Below, piece after piece: positions 18,333 to 27,000 of a stretch of 36,771 bases of DNA. How positions within the stretch are numbered: the first letter of the stretch is position 1; every line of letters begins with the position of its first letter. The stretch is from JBOGVA01 sp050692195 (GTDB taxonomy: Bacteria > Actinomycetota > UBA4738), in the NCBI GenBank assembly GCA_050692195.1, contig JBOGVA010000032.1, forward strand, positions 1 through 36,771. Direction: 5' to 3'. A model generated the notes under the pieces. The model was not told the origin of the DNA, did not search any database, and saw only the letters and a list, made by a program, of their open reading frames with translations. The position numbers and the translations under genes are program-made.

Positions 18333-19081
18333 CGCGCGAGAGTGGAGTCGGGCTGCCTAGCGAGCAGGGAGAAGCTCCGGATGCGACGCTCGAGGTAGTA
18401 TTCGGTGAAGCCGTACAGGAGCGCACGCGCCTCCCTTCGGACGGGAACCGCCGGGGTCATGTCCCCTGCCCCGATCAGGTCGACCCTGGCCACCGCGTCC
18501 AGCCATCTGAGCGCGGACTCGGTCGCCCGGCCTGCTTCGTGTTGAGCGCAGTCGGAGCACACCACGCCTCCCTGGCCGGCCGAGAACCAGCCGTGCGGGC
18601 CCGGAGAGCCGCAGGCGGCACAGGCGGTCAGGCTGGGGTGGAATCCGGAGAGGGACAGGAGCTTCAGCAGGAAGCTCTCGGCCACCGCGGCCGGGTCGTG
18701 GGGCCGTGCCTCCAGTGCCCGGAGCCCCGCGAGCAGCAGCAGGAACAGACGGACGTTCCGCTCGTGGTCCTCAGATACCTTGTCGGCCGCCTCGAGCATG
18801 GCCTCCCCTGCCGCGATCAGCTCGAAGTCTCCGCGGATCGTGCGAAAAGGAGACACGATCTCCGCCTGGGTGACGGTGTCCAGGTTGCGGCCGCGGTACA
18901 TGAGGAGCGACACGTGGGTGAGCGGCTCGAGACGCGCTCCGAACTTGCTCGTCGTGCGACGGATGCCCTTAGCCACGCCGCGGACCTTCCCGGAGCCCTG
19001 GGTGAGGATGGTGACGATCTTGTCGGCCTCACCGAGCTTCATGGAGCGCAGGACGATGCCTTGTTCCTTGTAGAGGGGCAT
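18329..19081 (-). CDS. recO: DNA repair protein RecO
   Basis: RecF-pathway mediator that binds single-stranded DNA and helps load RecA; 250 residues. The N-terminal OB-fold begins YKEQGIVLRSMKLGEADKI and continues with VRGVAKGIRRTTSKFGARLE. The C-terminal part has a four-Cys zinc site (CAACG, then CSDC). The ATG at 19081 fits the family start; a GTG ten codons earlier is possible. Neither has a clear ribosome binding site. It is followed by uppS with an ATGA overlap. In related genomes era lies just upstream; here it is replaced by toxin-antitoxin genes. Confidence 0.93.
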   Translation of the reverse strand: MPLYKEQGIVLRSMKLGEADKIVTILTQGSGKVRGVAKGIRRTTSKFGARLEPLTHVSLLMYRGRNLDTVTQAEIVSPFRTIRGDFELIAAGEAMLEAADKVSEDHERNVRLFLLLLAGLRALEARPHDPAAVAESFLLKLLSLSGFHPSLTACAACGSPGPHGWFSAGQGGVVCSDCAQHEAGRATESALRWLDAVARVDLIGAGDMTPAVPVRREARALLYGFTEYYLERRIRSFSLLARQPDSTLAR

Positions 19082-19178
19082 GTGTGACGAATGGTACCGC
19101 CAGGGCAGCACCAGGCCCGCTACCTGATCGGTCCGTGCGACGAAATCTCCACAGAGGATTCCGTGCGGGAGCGGCTCC

Positions 19179-19583
19179 TCAGACGCCCAACACGGTCCAG
19201 CCGAGAGACCTCGCTACCTGCGCTTGCCTCAGGTCGTACGTGAGGAGGGGCACGGCACCACCCCCTGCGCGCTGGGCCGCCGCCAGGTGGAGGGCGTCCA
19301 GCGTCCTGGCTCCGGTCACTTCGGCGAGATCAGCAGCGAGCCCGCACGTCGTCGCATCGAGCTCGAGGACGTGAGTCCGCCTCCAGTCGGACGTGAACTG
19401 GTCCCGCGCCGACGTCAAGGCCCGGCCCTGCAGCAGGCGGGCGAGATTGCGCCGGACTTCGATTTCTGTGTGGCGTGCCGTGAGCCAGATCGGGTCGGCG
19501 TTCATCAAGCGCTCACAAGACTCGCTCTCGGGCTCCTCGACGTAGAGCTTCAGCAAGGCGCTGGAATCCAGGTACAGGGTCAA
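19179..19583 (-). CDS. vapC: PIN-domain ribonuclease toxin (VapC type)
   Basis: A 134-residue PIN-domain protein, expected to be a metal-dependent RNase held in check by the antitoxin encoded just before it. The acidic site is complete: D6 in LYLDSSALLKLY, a Glu in TEIEVRRNL, an Asp in TLDALHLAAA, and a last Asp in LLTYDLRQ. The start is a TTG at 19583 that overlaps the antitoxin stop (TTGA) after GGGGAG. This is the first of two unrelated VapC-type modules in tandem. The RNA target cannot be predicted. Confidence 0.88.
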   Translation of the reverse strand: MTLYLDSSALLKLYVEEPESESCERLMNADPIWLTARHTEIEVRRNLARLLQGRALTSARDQFTSDWRRTHVLELDATTCGLAADLAEVTGARTLDALHLAAAQRAGGGAVPLLTYDLRQAQVARSLGWTVLGV

Positions 19584-19840
19584 GCTCCCCGATCCTCGGC
19601 CAGGACCTCGTCGATCGACCTCGTTGCCTTGTAGCGGCGCCTGGCCGGGGCGGGCGGGTCCCCACTCCCCGCCGTGATCCAGCCTTCACTGAGGCCTCGT
19701 TCCAGGCCAAACTGGCCAGGCAGCGGCCCGAGGATGGCCTTGGGCTTCCCTCGCTCGGTCACCCGGATGACCTGGCCCCGGGCGGCTCGCTCGACGAACT
19801 CCGAGAGACGGCTCTTGAGCTGACGAATCCCGACGTCCAT
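19580..19840 (-). CDS. vapB: Phd/YefM-family antitoxin of the first PIN module
   Basis: An 86-residue antitoxin. The N-terminal Phd/YefM DNA-binding domain is clear (MDVGIRQLKSRLSEFVERAA, then GQVIRVTERGKPKAIL). The C-terminal tail after about residue 45 (ARRRYKATRSIDEVLAEDRG) would wrap the toxin; its ending SIDEVLAEDR is typical of VapB partners. The ATG at 19840 stands four bases after an inverted repeat that is probably its own operator, consistent with the autoregulation known for this family. It overlaps the toxin gene. Confidence 0.9.
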   Translation of the reverse strand: MDVGIRQLKSRLSEFVERAARGQVIRVTERGKPKAILGPLPGQFGLERGLSEGWITAGSGDPPAPARRRYKATRSIDEVLAEDRGA

Positions 19841-19843
19841 GTG

Positions 19844-19867
19844 GTCACAATTCTACTTGATTGTAAC
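19844..19867. promoter_or_regulatory. Inverted repeat, likely operator of first toxin-antitoxin module
   Basis: GTCACAAT and ATTGTAAC (one mismatch) separated by eight bases, ending four bases before the antitoxin ATG. On the minus strand the outer arm contains TACAAT, which could be the -10 hexamer, so bound antitoxin would block the promoter. This arrangement is common for Phd-type antitoxins. It is also unusually AT-rich for this genome. Confidence 0.6.
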
Positions 19868-19894
19868 TACCTTGAGAGAGCAGCCAAAACACCG

Positions 19895-20308
19895 TCACCC
19901 GACGACGGTGAAAGCTCGATCTCGCTTCGGGCCGAAGCGGTAGACGGCGAAGTCGGAATCGAAGGTGGCCACTCGCTCGAATCCGAGCCTCTGCATGAGC
20001 GCGAAGCTGGTCCTGTCGACGACGGAGAAGGCCTGGTCAGGGAAGGCCTCGCCGATCTCCCAGGCCAGCTCCAGATCTCCCACGCCCACGGGTTCGATCG
20101 CGGCGACACCGCTTCTCAGACCGCCCCAGAAACGGTTCGCGGCGTGCATACCAAGCCTCCGCCGGATCAACAGCCACGTTTCCACGAGGACGTGGTCGCT
20201 CGTGACCATGGGCTCTTCGGACCTGAGCACTTTGATCGCACGCTGGTTGCTTCGATCACCGGTGTCCGCCGCCGCGTACCAGGCGGACGTATCGACGAAC
20301 AAGCTCAT
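19895..20308 (-). CDS. vapC: PIN-domain ribonuclease toxin of the second module
   Basis: A 137-residue PIN-domain protein. The acidic residues are D6 in LFVDTSAWYAAAD, a Glu in LVETWLLIRRRLG, an Asp in FSVVDRTSFALM, and a late Asp in VATFDSDF. The VVDRTSFALM form belongs to a different VapC subgroup than the neighbouring toxin at 19179-19583. The start overlaps the antitoxin stop (ATGA). A 54-base gap separates it from the antitoxin of the first module, so the two pairs are independent but share orientation. Confidence 0.9.
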   Translation of the reverse strand: MSLFVDTSAWYAAADTGDRSNQRAIKVLRSEEPMVTSDHVLVETWLLIRRRLGMHAANRFWGGLRSGVAAIEPVGVGDLELAWEIGEAFPDQAFSVVDRTSFALMQRLGFERVATFDSDFAVYRFGPKRDRAFTVVG

Positions 20309-20574
20309 ACCGAGGCTCGGCCATCCTGCTCCCGACCGATCTCAGCCTCCACCGCCTCGCCCACATAAAGATCCTTCTCCGAGGCCACGTCGGAACCGCC
20401 GGAGTCTCCGAGATTGAAGACGATTGCCGGGTCCGCTGTCTCAAAGGGCCCCTCGAGGTCCCTCGCAACCAGTCGGCGGAGATACTCGGCCAGGGATATC
20501 CCCAGGTCCGCGGCGCGTTGCTTCGCCCTCCTGTGGAGCTCCGGGTCGATGGATAGCTGCGTTCGTGACATCAT
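20305..20574 (-). CDS. vapB: Ribbon-helix-helix antitoxin of the second PIN module
   Basis: An 89-residue antitoxin with an N-terminal ribbon-helix-helix fold: the strand RTQLSIDPELHRRAKQRA, then helices LGISLAEYLRRLVARDL. The C-terminal acidic half (DVASEKDLYVGEAVEAEIG) should bind the toxin. Two ATG codons in a row (20574 and 20571) are possible starts. There is no ribosome binding site, and a TATGAT hexamer lies only a few bases upstream, so the message may be leaderless. The start codon is inside a palindrome that is the probable operator. Confidence 0.88.
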   Translation of the reverse strand: MMSRTQLSIDPELHRRAKQRAADLGISLAEYLRRLVARDLEGPFETADPAIVFNLGDSGGSDVASEKDLYVGEAVEAEIGREQDGRASV

Positions 20575-20588
20575 GATGGTGCCATCAT
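20573..20588. promoter_or_regulatory. Palindromic operator overlapping the antitoxin start
   Basis: Seven-base inverted repeat ATGATGG/CCATCAT with a two-base centre. One arm includes the first bases of the antitoxin start codon, and the other contains TATGAT, a good -10 match on the minus strand. Ribbon-helix-helix antitoxins usually bind such short palindromes and repress their own operon. Confidence 0.6.
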
Positions 20589-20626
20589 AACATCGACCAC
20601 ATACCGCGACGTCGGGCGCCTAGGGA

Positions 20627-21487
20627 TCAGGCTCCCATGGGGTGCCAGACCGTCTTCATCTCCATGAGCTTGGTGATGGCGTAGGGGCTCTGGGCCGAGT
20701 CCTGGAAGAAGTCGCCCGACCCGTCCCGGACCGTTCGCTTGACGTTGCCGGCAGCCGCGGCCTCCACCTCGGGCAGGAGACCATCGGGGACGCCGGTGAG
20801 GTCGATGGCGTTCACGTCCATGTGGGAGGCCAGCCAGGGAACGAGCTCGCCCTTCAGGCCGGTCAAAAGGTTCACGACACCCCCGGGGACGTCCGAGGTC
20901 GACAGCACCTCACAGAGCGTCACCGCCGGAAGGGGCTTCGACTCGCTGGCCAGCACCACGGCGGTGTTTCCGCCGATGACCGCGGGCGCGAGCCGGGAGA
21001 CCAGGCCCAGAAGCGCCGGCTCCTCCGGGGCCACGATCCCGACCACTCCGGTGGGTTCTGGGATGGTGAAGTTGAAGTACGGCCCGGCCACCGGGTTCAC
21101 CGTTCCCATCACGTGATGGATCTTGTCGGACCACCCCGCGTACCAGACCCACCGGTCGATGGACGCGGACACCTCGCGCTTGGGGTCTTCGGCCCCGAAG
21201 GCTGCCAGCTCCTCCGAGAATTGATCTCGCCGACCCTCCATGAGCTCGGCTACCCGGTACAGGACCTGACCACGGTTGTAGGCGGTCGTCCCGGCCCATC
21301 CCTTCCACGCGGTGCGGGCCGCCCTGACCGCGTCGCGAAGGTCCTTGCGCGAGCCCCGGACCGGCCGGGCCAGGACCTGGCCGTCCCGTCCCACCGCCGG
21401 GTACGAGCGGCCCGACTCAGACCGAGGGAACTCTCCCCCGATGTACAGCTTGTAGGTCTTGCGGACCCCCAGCCGGCCGGCACTCAC
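20627..21487 (-). CDS. Half-size aldehyde dehydrogenase-like protein lacking catalytic residues
   Basis: A 286-residue member of the aldehyde dehydrogenase superfamily, much shorter than the usual 480-500. It has the N-terminal strand/helix region (YKLYIGGEFPRSESGRSYPA), the dinucleotide-fold part (PEPTGVVGIVAPEEPALLGL, then GNTAVVLASESKPLP), and a special ending (SPYAITKLMEMKTVWHPMG). The segment with the catalytic Glu and Cys is missing; its only Cys (VTLCEVL) is not in a catalytic context. It starts at a GTG (21487) that overlaps the stop of the full-length enzyme (GTGA). The order and combined length (501 + 286) match the two-domain ALDH16 proteins, whose second domain is likewise truncated and inactive. 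It probably forms part of a complex with its partner. Confidence 0.85.
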   Translation of the reverse strand: MSAGRLGVRKTYKLYIGGEFPRSESGRSYPAVGRDGQVLARPVRGSRKDLRDAVRAARTAWKGWAGTTAYNRGQVLYRVAELMEGRRDQFSEELAAFGAEDPKREVSASIDRWVWYAGWSDKIHHVMGTVNPVAGPYFNFTIPEPTGVVGIVAPEEPALLGLVSRLAPAVIGGNTAVVLASESKPLPAVTLCEVLSTSDVPGGVVNLLTGLKGELVPWLASHMDVNAIDLTGVPDGLLPEVEAAAAGNVKRTVRDGSGDFFQDSAQSPYAITKLMEMKTVWHPMGA

Positions 21488-22989
21488 CGCAGGCCCCCGT
21501 TCGCCGGGGCGAGCTCCAGGTACGGCTCCAGGCCGTGCAGGCCACCTTCGCGCCCGAACCCGCTCTCCTTGTACCCCCCGAAGGGAGACGAGGGGTCGAA
21601 CCGATTGAACGTGTTGGCCCAGATGACCCCTGCCCGGAGGCGCTCGGCCATCCACAGGATCCGCGAGCCCTTCTCCGTCCATACGCCCGCCGACAGGCCG
21701 TACGGTGTGTTGTTGGCCTTCTCCAGAGCCTCCTCCGGGGTGCGGAAGGTCAGAATGGAAAGGACGGGGCCGAAGATCTCCTCTCGCGCGATGCGATGGG
21801 ACTGCGACACACCGGTGAAGAGTGTCGGCCGGAACCAGAACCCCCGTTCGGGAAGCTGGCACTCGGGCTGGTAGATCTCCGCGCCCTCCTCGATCCCCGA
21901 CTCCACCAGCTCCTCGATCTTCTGGAGCTGCTGCTTCGAGTTGATGGCCCCCACGTCCGTGTTCTTGTCGAGAGGGTCGCCGACCCGAAGCGTCTGGAGC
22001 CGATCCTTGAGCTTGTCGAGCAGGGGCTCGAACACGGACTCCTGGACGAGAAGCCTGGATCCCGCACAACACACGTGCCCCTGGTTGAAGTAGATGCCGT
22101 TGACGATCCCCTCGACGGCCTGGTCCAGTGGGGCGTCCTCGAACACGATGTTGGCCGCCTTGCCACCCAGCTCCAGCGTCAGCCGCTTTCCGGTCCCCGC
22201 CACGGCACGCCGGATGATCTTCCCCACCTCGGTGGAGCCTGTGAAGGCCACCTTGGCCACGCCTGGGTGCTTGACCACGTGGGCGCCCGTCCCCCCGGCC
22301 CCGGTGACGATGTTCACCGTTCCCGGGGGGAGGTCCGCCTCCTGGATGACCTCGCCCAGCAGCAGCGCCGTCAGCGGAGTCGTCTCCGCGGGCTTCAGCA
22401 CGACCGTATTTCCGGAGGCCAGCGCCGGGGCCAGCTTCCACGCCGCCATGAGCAGAGGGAAGTTCCATGGGATGACCTGCCCGGCCACCCCCAGGGGCCT
22501 GGGGAGCCGGCTGGGAAACGCGTACTCCAGCTTGTCGGCCCAACCGGCGTAGTAGAAGAAATGCGCCGCGGCGAGTGGAAGGTCCACGTCGCGTGACTCC
22601 TTGATGGGCTTGCCACCGTCGATGGTCTCGAGGACCGCGAACTCCCTGCTGCGCTCCTGGAGGGCGCGGGCGATCCGATACAGGTACTTGGCCCGCTCCG
22701 CCCCCGGCAGATCCCGCCACTCCGACTCCCAGGCCTTCGCTGCCGCCGTTACCGCGAGATCGACGTCTTCGGGGCCGGCCTCGGCCACCTCCGCCAGCTT
22801 CTCCTCGGTGGAGGGGTTGATCGTCTCGAAGAACTTGCCGCTCCTCGGCTCCACGAACTCGCCCCCGATGAACAGGCCGGATCTCTCCCTGATCGACACG
22901 ACGTCCTTCGACTCCGGGGCCGGCGCGTACTCCCACGCCACGGCTCTCGCCGGCCTCCGGTCCTCACGCCGTTCGATCTTTTCGGTCAT
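21484..22989 (-). CDS. NAD(P)-dependent aldehyde dehydrogenase (full-length, active-site complete)
   Basis: Oxidises an aldehyde to the acid; 501 residues. The oxyanion Asn is N176 in IPWNFP, the cofactor loop is in VAFTGSTEVG, the general base is E273 in LELGGKAANIV, and the nucleophile is C307 in FNQGHVCCAGSR. The C-terminal segment SPFGGYKESGFGREGG is normal. It sits 12 bases after deoC and overlaps the half-size partner. With deoC as neighbour, its likely substrate is acetaldehyde or another product of deoxyribose breakdown; this is inference. ALDH16-type pairing with the downstream gene is discussed in the findings. Confidence 0.95.
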   Translation of the reverse strand: MTEKIERREDRRPARAVAWEYAPAPESKDVVSIRERSGLFIGGEFVEPRSGKFFETINPSTEEKLAEVAEAGPEDVDLAVTAAAKAWESEWRDLPGAERAKYLYRIARALQERSREFAVLETIDGGKPIKESRDVDLPLAAAHFFYYAGWADKLEYAFPSRLPRPLGVAGQVIPWNFPLLMAAWKLAPALASGNTVVLKPAETTPLTALLLGEVIQEADLPPGTVNIVTGAGGTGAHVVKHPGVAKVAFTGSTEVGKIIRRAVAGTGKRLTLELGGKAANIVFEDAPLDQAVEGIVNGIYFNQGHVCCAGSRLLVQESVFEPLLDKLKDRLQTLRVGDPLDKNTDVGAINSKQQLQKIEELVESGIEEGAEIYQPECQLPERGFWFRPTLFTGVSQSHRIAREEIFGPVLSILTFRTPEEALEKANNTPYGLSAGVWTEKGSRILWMAERLRAGVIWANTFNRFDPSSPFGGYKESGFGREGGLHGLEPYLELAPANGGLR

Positions 22990-23001
22990 ATCAGCTCCCG
23001 C

Positions 23002-24003
23002 TCAATCGATCGTGAAGTAGTCCGGTCCCTGATACGCCCCGGTGCGCTCCTTGTTGATCTGCATGAGGACGTCGTTCAGCAGCGTGGAGGCGCCGATCCT
23101 GAACAGCTCGGGGGTCATCCAATCGGGACCGAGCGTCTCGTGCACCAGGACCAGGTACTGGATGGCCTGCTTCGATGACCGAACCCCTCCGGCAACCTTG
23201 ACGCCGACCCGCTTCCCGGTCTCGTGCCAGAAGTCGCGGGCGGCTTCCATCATGCAGAGGGCCGACGGGAGGGTCGCACCCACCCCGATCTTCCCGGTGG
23301 AGGTCTTGATGAAGTCGGCACCCGCAGCCATCGACAGCACCGATGCCTTTCGGACCTGGTCGTAGGAACCGAGCTCGCCCACTTCCAGGATGACCTTCAG
23401 GTGGGCCGGGCCGGAGGCCTCCTTCGACGCTGCGATCTCCTCGAAGGCCTGGCGGTAGCGCCCGGCCAGGAAGGCCGAACGGTTCAGCACGATGTCGATC
23501 TCGTCGGCACCCATCTTCACCGCCTCGCGGATCTCGTCGAGCCGTTCGCCCAGCGGGCCCAGCCCGCCCGGGAAAGCCCCCGCAACGCTCGCCACCCGAA
23601 CGCCGGTCCCCTTGAGCTGGCCAGCCGCCACCGGAACCAGGGCGGGGTAGATGACCACCGCGGCCACCGAAGGGATCGAGGAGTCCGTGGGATCGGGCCG
23701 GACCGCCTTGGCGCATACCGCCACGACCTTCCCCGGAGTGTCCGCGCCCTCCAGGGTGGTCAGGTCCATGCACCGGATGGCCAGGTCAAGTGCCCACAGC
23801 TTCGACTCCCGCTTGATGGAGCGCTTTCCGAGCGAGGTCGCCCGTTCCTCCAGGCCGACGGCGTCGACGGCCGTGGCCCGGGCCACCAGCCCGGCCGCGG
23901 ACGCGGCCGTGAACCCGAGGCTGTCGGGCGGCGCTCCGGCCGGGCGTTCGATCTTGGTGGAAGGTGTTGGCACGCTGCTCCGCTTTCGAAGGAGGGAATC
24001 CAT
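23002..24003 (-). CDS. deoC: Deoxyribose-phosphate aldolase
   Basis: Splits 2-deoxyribose 5-phosphate into glyceraldehyde 3-phosphate and acetaldehyde; 333 residues, the longer form. The Schiff-base Lys is K233 in ADFIKTSTGKIG. Other family segments are LAIRCMDLTTLEG (start of the barrel), ADEIDIVLN, LKVILEVGEL and VGVKVAGGVRS. About 70 extra N-terminal residues precede the barrel, as in DERA proteins of the eukaryotic/actinobacterial type. The ATG at 24003 lies only 20 bases from the divergent cyclase/ATPase start. It heads an operon with the two aldehyde dehydrogenase genes, which would remove the acetaldehyde. Confidence 0.95.
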   Translation of the reverse strand: MDSLLRKRSSVPTPSTKIERPAGAPPDSLGFTAASAAGLVARATAVDAVGLEERATSLGKRSIKRESKLWALDLAIRCMDLTTLEGADTPGKVVAVCAKAVRPDPTDSSIPSVAAVVIYPALVPVAAGQLKGTGVRVASVAGAFPGGLGPLGERLDEIREAVKMGADEIDIVLNRSAFLAGRYRQAFEEIAASKEASGPAHLKVILEVGELGSYDQVRKASVLSMAAGADFIKTSTGKIGVGATLPSALCMMEAARDFWHETGKRVGVKVAGGVRSSKQAIQYLVLVHETLGPDWMTPELFRIGASTLLNDVLMQINKERTGAYQGPDYFTID

Positions 24004-24023
24004 GGTAGTGGAGGAGCGGGCCC

Positions 24024-27000
24024 ATGCAATACGGTCGGGAGGCCATGGTGGAGCCGGCTCGTCGGGAGCGGAAGCTCGTCACCGTCGTCTTCGTCGATCT
24101 CGTCGGTTTCACCTCCCGCGCAGAGGCGCTCGACCCGGAGGACGTCGAGGCCTTCCTCAAGCCGTACCTCGATCGGGTCCGGGCAGAGCTCGAGCGCTTC
24201 GGAGGCACGGTGGAGAAGTTCATCGGGGACGCGGTCATGGCCGTGTTCGGCGCCCCGCAGGCTCACGAGGACGATCCGGAGCGGGCCGTTCGCGCCGCGC
24301 TCGCGATCCGGGATTGGGCGCGTGAGGGGCACGTCGATGTCCGGATCGGTGTCAACACGGGCGAAGTGCTCGTCTCGCTCGACGCTCGTGCCGAGGCCGG
24401 GGAAAGCCTGGTGACCGGCGACGTCGTCAACACCGCTGCCAGGCTGCAGTCTGGCGGCCCCGTCAATGGGATCCTCGTCGGCGCGCAGACGTATCGAGCC
24501 ACACGTCGGGTGATCGACTACCGCCAGGCCGAGCCGGTGCGGGCGAAGGGAAAGGCCGAACCGGTACCGGCCTGGGAGGCGCTTCAGGCCAGGGCAGGCA
24601 TCGGCATTGACGCGAGGCAGCTTGCCCGAGCGAAGCTCGTCGGGCGCGCGCACGAGCTCGGCGTGCTCAGCGATGTGCTCGCCGGTGTCCGCGCTAAACG
24701 CACGCCCTGGCTTGTCACACTCGTCGGCGTCCCCGGCATCGGCAAGAGCCGGCTGGTGTTCGAGCTCCTCGGAGTCGCCGAGAAGGCGCCGGACCTCATC
24801 TTCTGGCGTCAGGGCCGCTGTCTTCCGTACGGCGACGGAGTGAGTCTCTGGGCGCTGGCCGAGGTCATGAAGGCTCATGCCGGCATCCTCGAGACCGACT
24901 CGGCGGACGACGCCGAATCGAAACTCCGGCGCGCCGTGCTCGAAACGGCGGGCGAGGGCCCAGAGGCCGAATGGGTCCTCGGGCACCTTCGACCACTCGT
25001 CGGCCTGGCGGGAGACGGTTCGGGGGGCGCCGGTCGCAGTTCGGAATCGTTCTTCGCCTGGCGTCGCTTCCTCGAGGCGATCGCTGCGAAGCGACCGCTC
25101 GTGATCGTGCTCGAAGATCTTCACTGGGCCGACGACCGCTTCCTCGACTTCGTCGCGCATCTGCTGGAGTGGACGGAGGAGGTGCCCATGCTGATGCTGT
25201 GCACGGCGCGCCCCGAGCTGCTCTCGCGGAGGCCGGGCTGGGGCTCGGGAAGGCCCAACGCCCTCAACCTTCAGCTCTCACCCCTCTCTGACCAGGAGAC
25301 AGACGAACTCCTCCGCTCGTTGCTCGAACAGGTGGTCCTGCCGGAGCAGATGAAGGCGACGCTGCTCGATCGCGCCGGGGGCAATCCTCTTTATGCCGAG
25401 GAATTCGCGCGCATGGTTGCCGATCGCGGCTCGACGGGGGGCTCGGAACCCCTGCCGCTTCCCGACACCGTCCAGGGCGTCATCGCCGCTCGCCTCGATG
25501 GGCTTCCGCCCGAAGAGAAGCGACTGCTCCAGGACGGGGCCGTCATGGGCAAGGTCTTCTGGACCGGCTCGGTGGCCGCCATTGGCGACGCCGACCGCTG
25601 GTCTCTGGAGGAACGCCTGCGCGTGCTCGAGCGCAAGGAGTTCCTGCGGCGCGAGCGGCGCTCCTCGGTGGGCAGAGAGAACGAATTCGCCTTCCTCCAC
25701 GTGCTGGTGCGCGACGTCGCATACGGCTCCATCCCTCGCGCCAGCCGCGCCTCCAAGCACCGCCTCGCCGCCAAGTGGATCGAGTCGCTGTCGAAAGATC
25801 GCACAGAGGATCACGCCGAGCTGCTGGCGTACCACTACGGGCAAGCGCTGGAGCTGGCCCGGGCGTCGGGCGCACTGGACGAGGCACGGAAACTGGAGGA
25901 GCCGGCGCGACGCTTCTTGATCCTGGCCGGCGACCACGCCCTCCGGCTCGATGTGGCGCGGGCCGACGCGCACTACCGACAGGCGCTGGACCTGGTGCCG
26001 CCGGGCAGCCCGGGGCGTGCCAGGATCGCGGCGAAGGTCGCCGACGCTGCCCAGGAGGACGGACGTCTGCGCGAGGCCGTGCGCGGGTACGACGAAGCGA
26101 TCCCCCACCTCCGCATGGAGGGTGATTCTCTGAAAGCGGGCGGGTCGATGGTGAGACTGTCCTTTGCCCTGTGGCGCCTCGGAGAGACGGATCGAAGCCG
26201 CGCCGTCGTTGCTGAGGCCATCGACCTCCTCGAACGCCAGCCGCCCGGGCCGGAGCTTGCCCGGGCCTACGCTCGAATGGCTGCCAACCTCAGTCTCGCT
26301 GGGCGCGCTCGGGAGGCCCTCGAGTGGGCGGAGAAAGCGCTGGCTTTGGCCGAAAAGATTGGTGTCGTCGATCTTCTGGTACGGGTGCGTCAGACGGCCG
26401 GCATGGCCCGGTGCCACCTTGGCGACTGGGAAGGGCTCGAGGATCTCCGCGAGTCGCTTCGCCTCGGATTCGAGCTAGGGCTTGGGATCGAGACCGCCAT
26501 GGCTTCGCTCAACCTCGGCGAACACATCGCGAGCGCGGAGGGCCCAGCGGAAGGCCTCGACATTCTGCGGGAGTCGATCGAGTTCGCCGAGCGACGCGGG
26601 ATGACCCACCACGTGGTGTGGACGAGAACCGCCACCACGTGGATGCTCTTCCAGCTCGGACGGTGGGACGAGCTCCTTCGGGTCGCAGACGAGGTGATCG
26701 ACTGGGATCTCCGGGGGGGCGGCAGTCAGATCGCGGTCTTTGGCCAGATGGGCAAGGCCAGTGTCCTGGCCTGGCGAGGAGACGTGACCGAGGCCGGCTC
26801 GCTCGTAAACGAGTTCCTGCCGCGTGCCCGGTCGATCGGGGACGTCCAGGTCGTCGGCCCGGCGCTGATAACCGCCGCTCTCGTCGCGAAGGGCCGGGGC
26901 GACCTGGAATCCGCCGTCGGGCTGGTCCGGGAGTTCGAGGAGGTGACGCGGGATCGCCGCGCCTACCAAACGGCCGAGCTGACTACGGACGCTCTCCGCA

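Noticed and set aside
20627..22936. A single 769-codon frame spanning both aldehyde dehydrogenase genes
   Set aside because: Its first 480 codons are an out-of-phase reading of the full-length aldehyde dehydrogenase. Only the last 286 codons are real, so it is not a fused ALDH16 gene.
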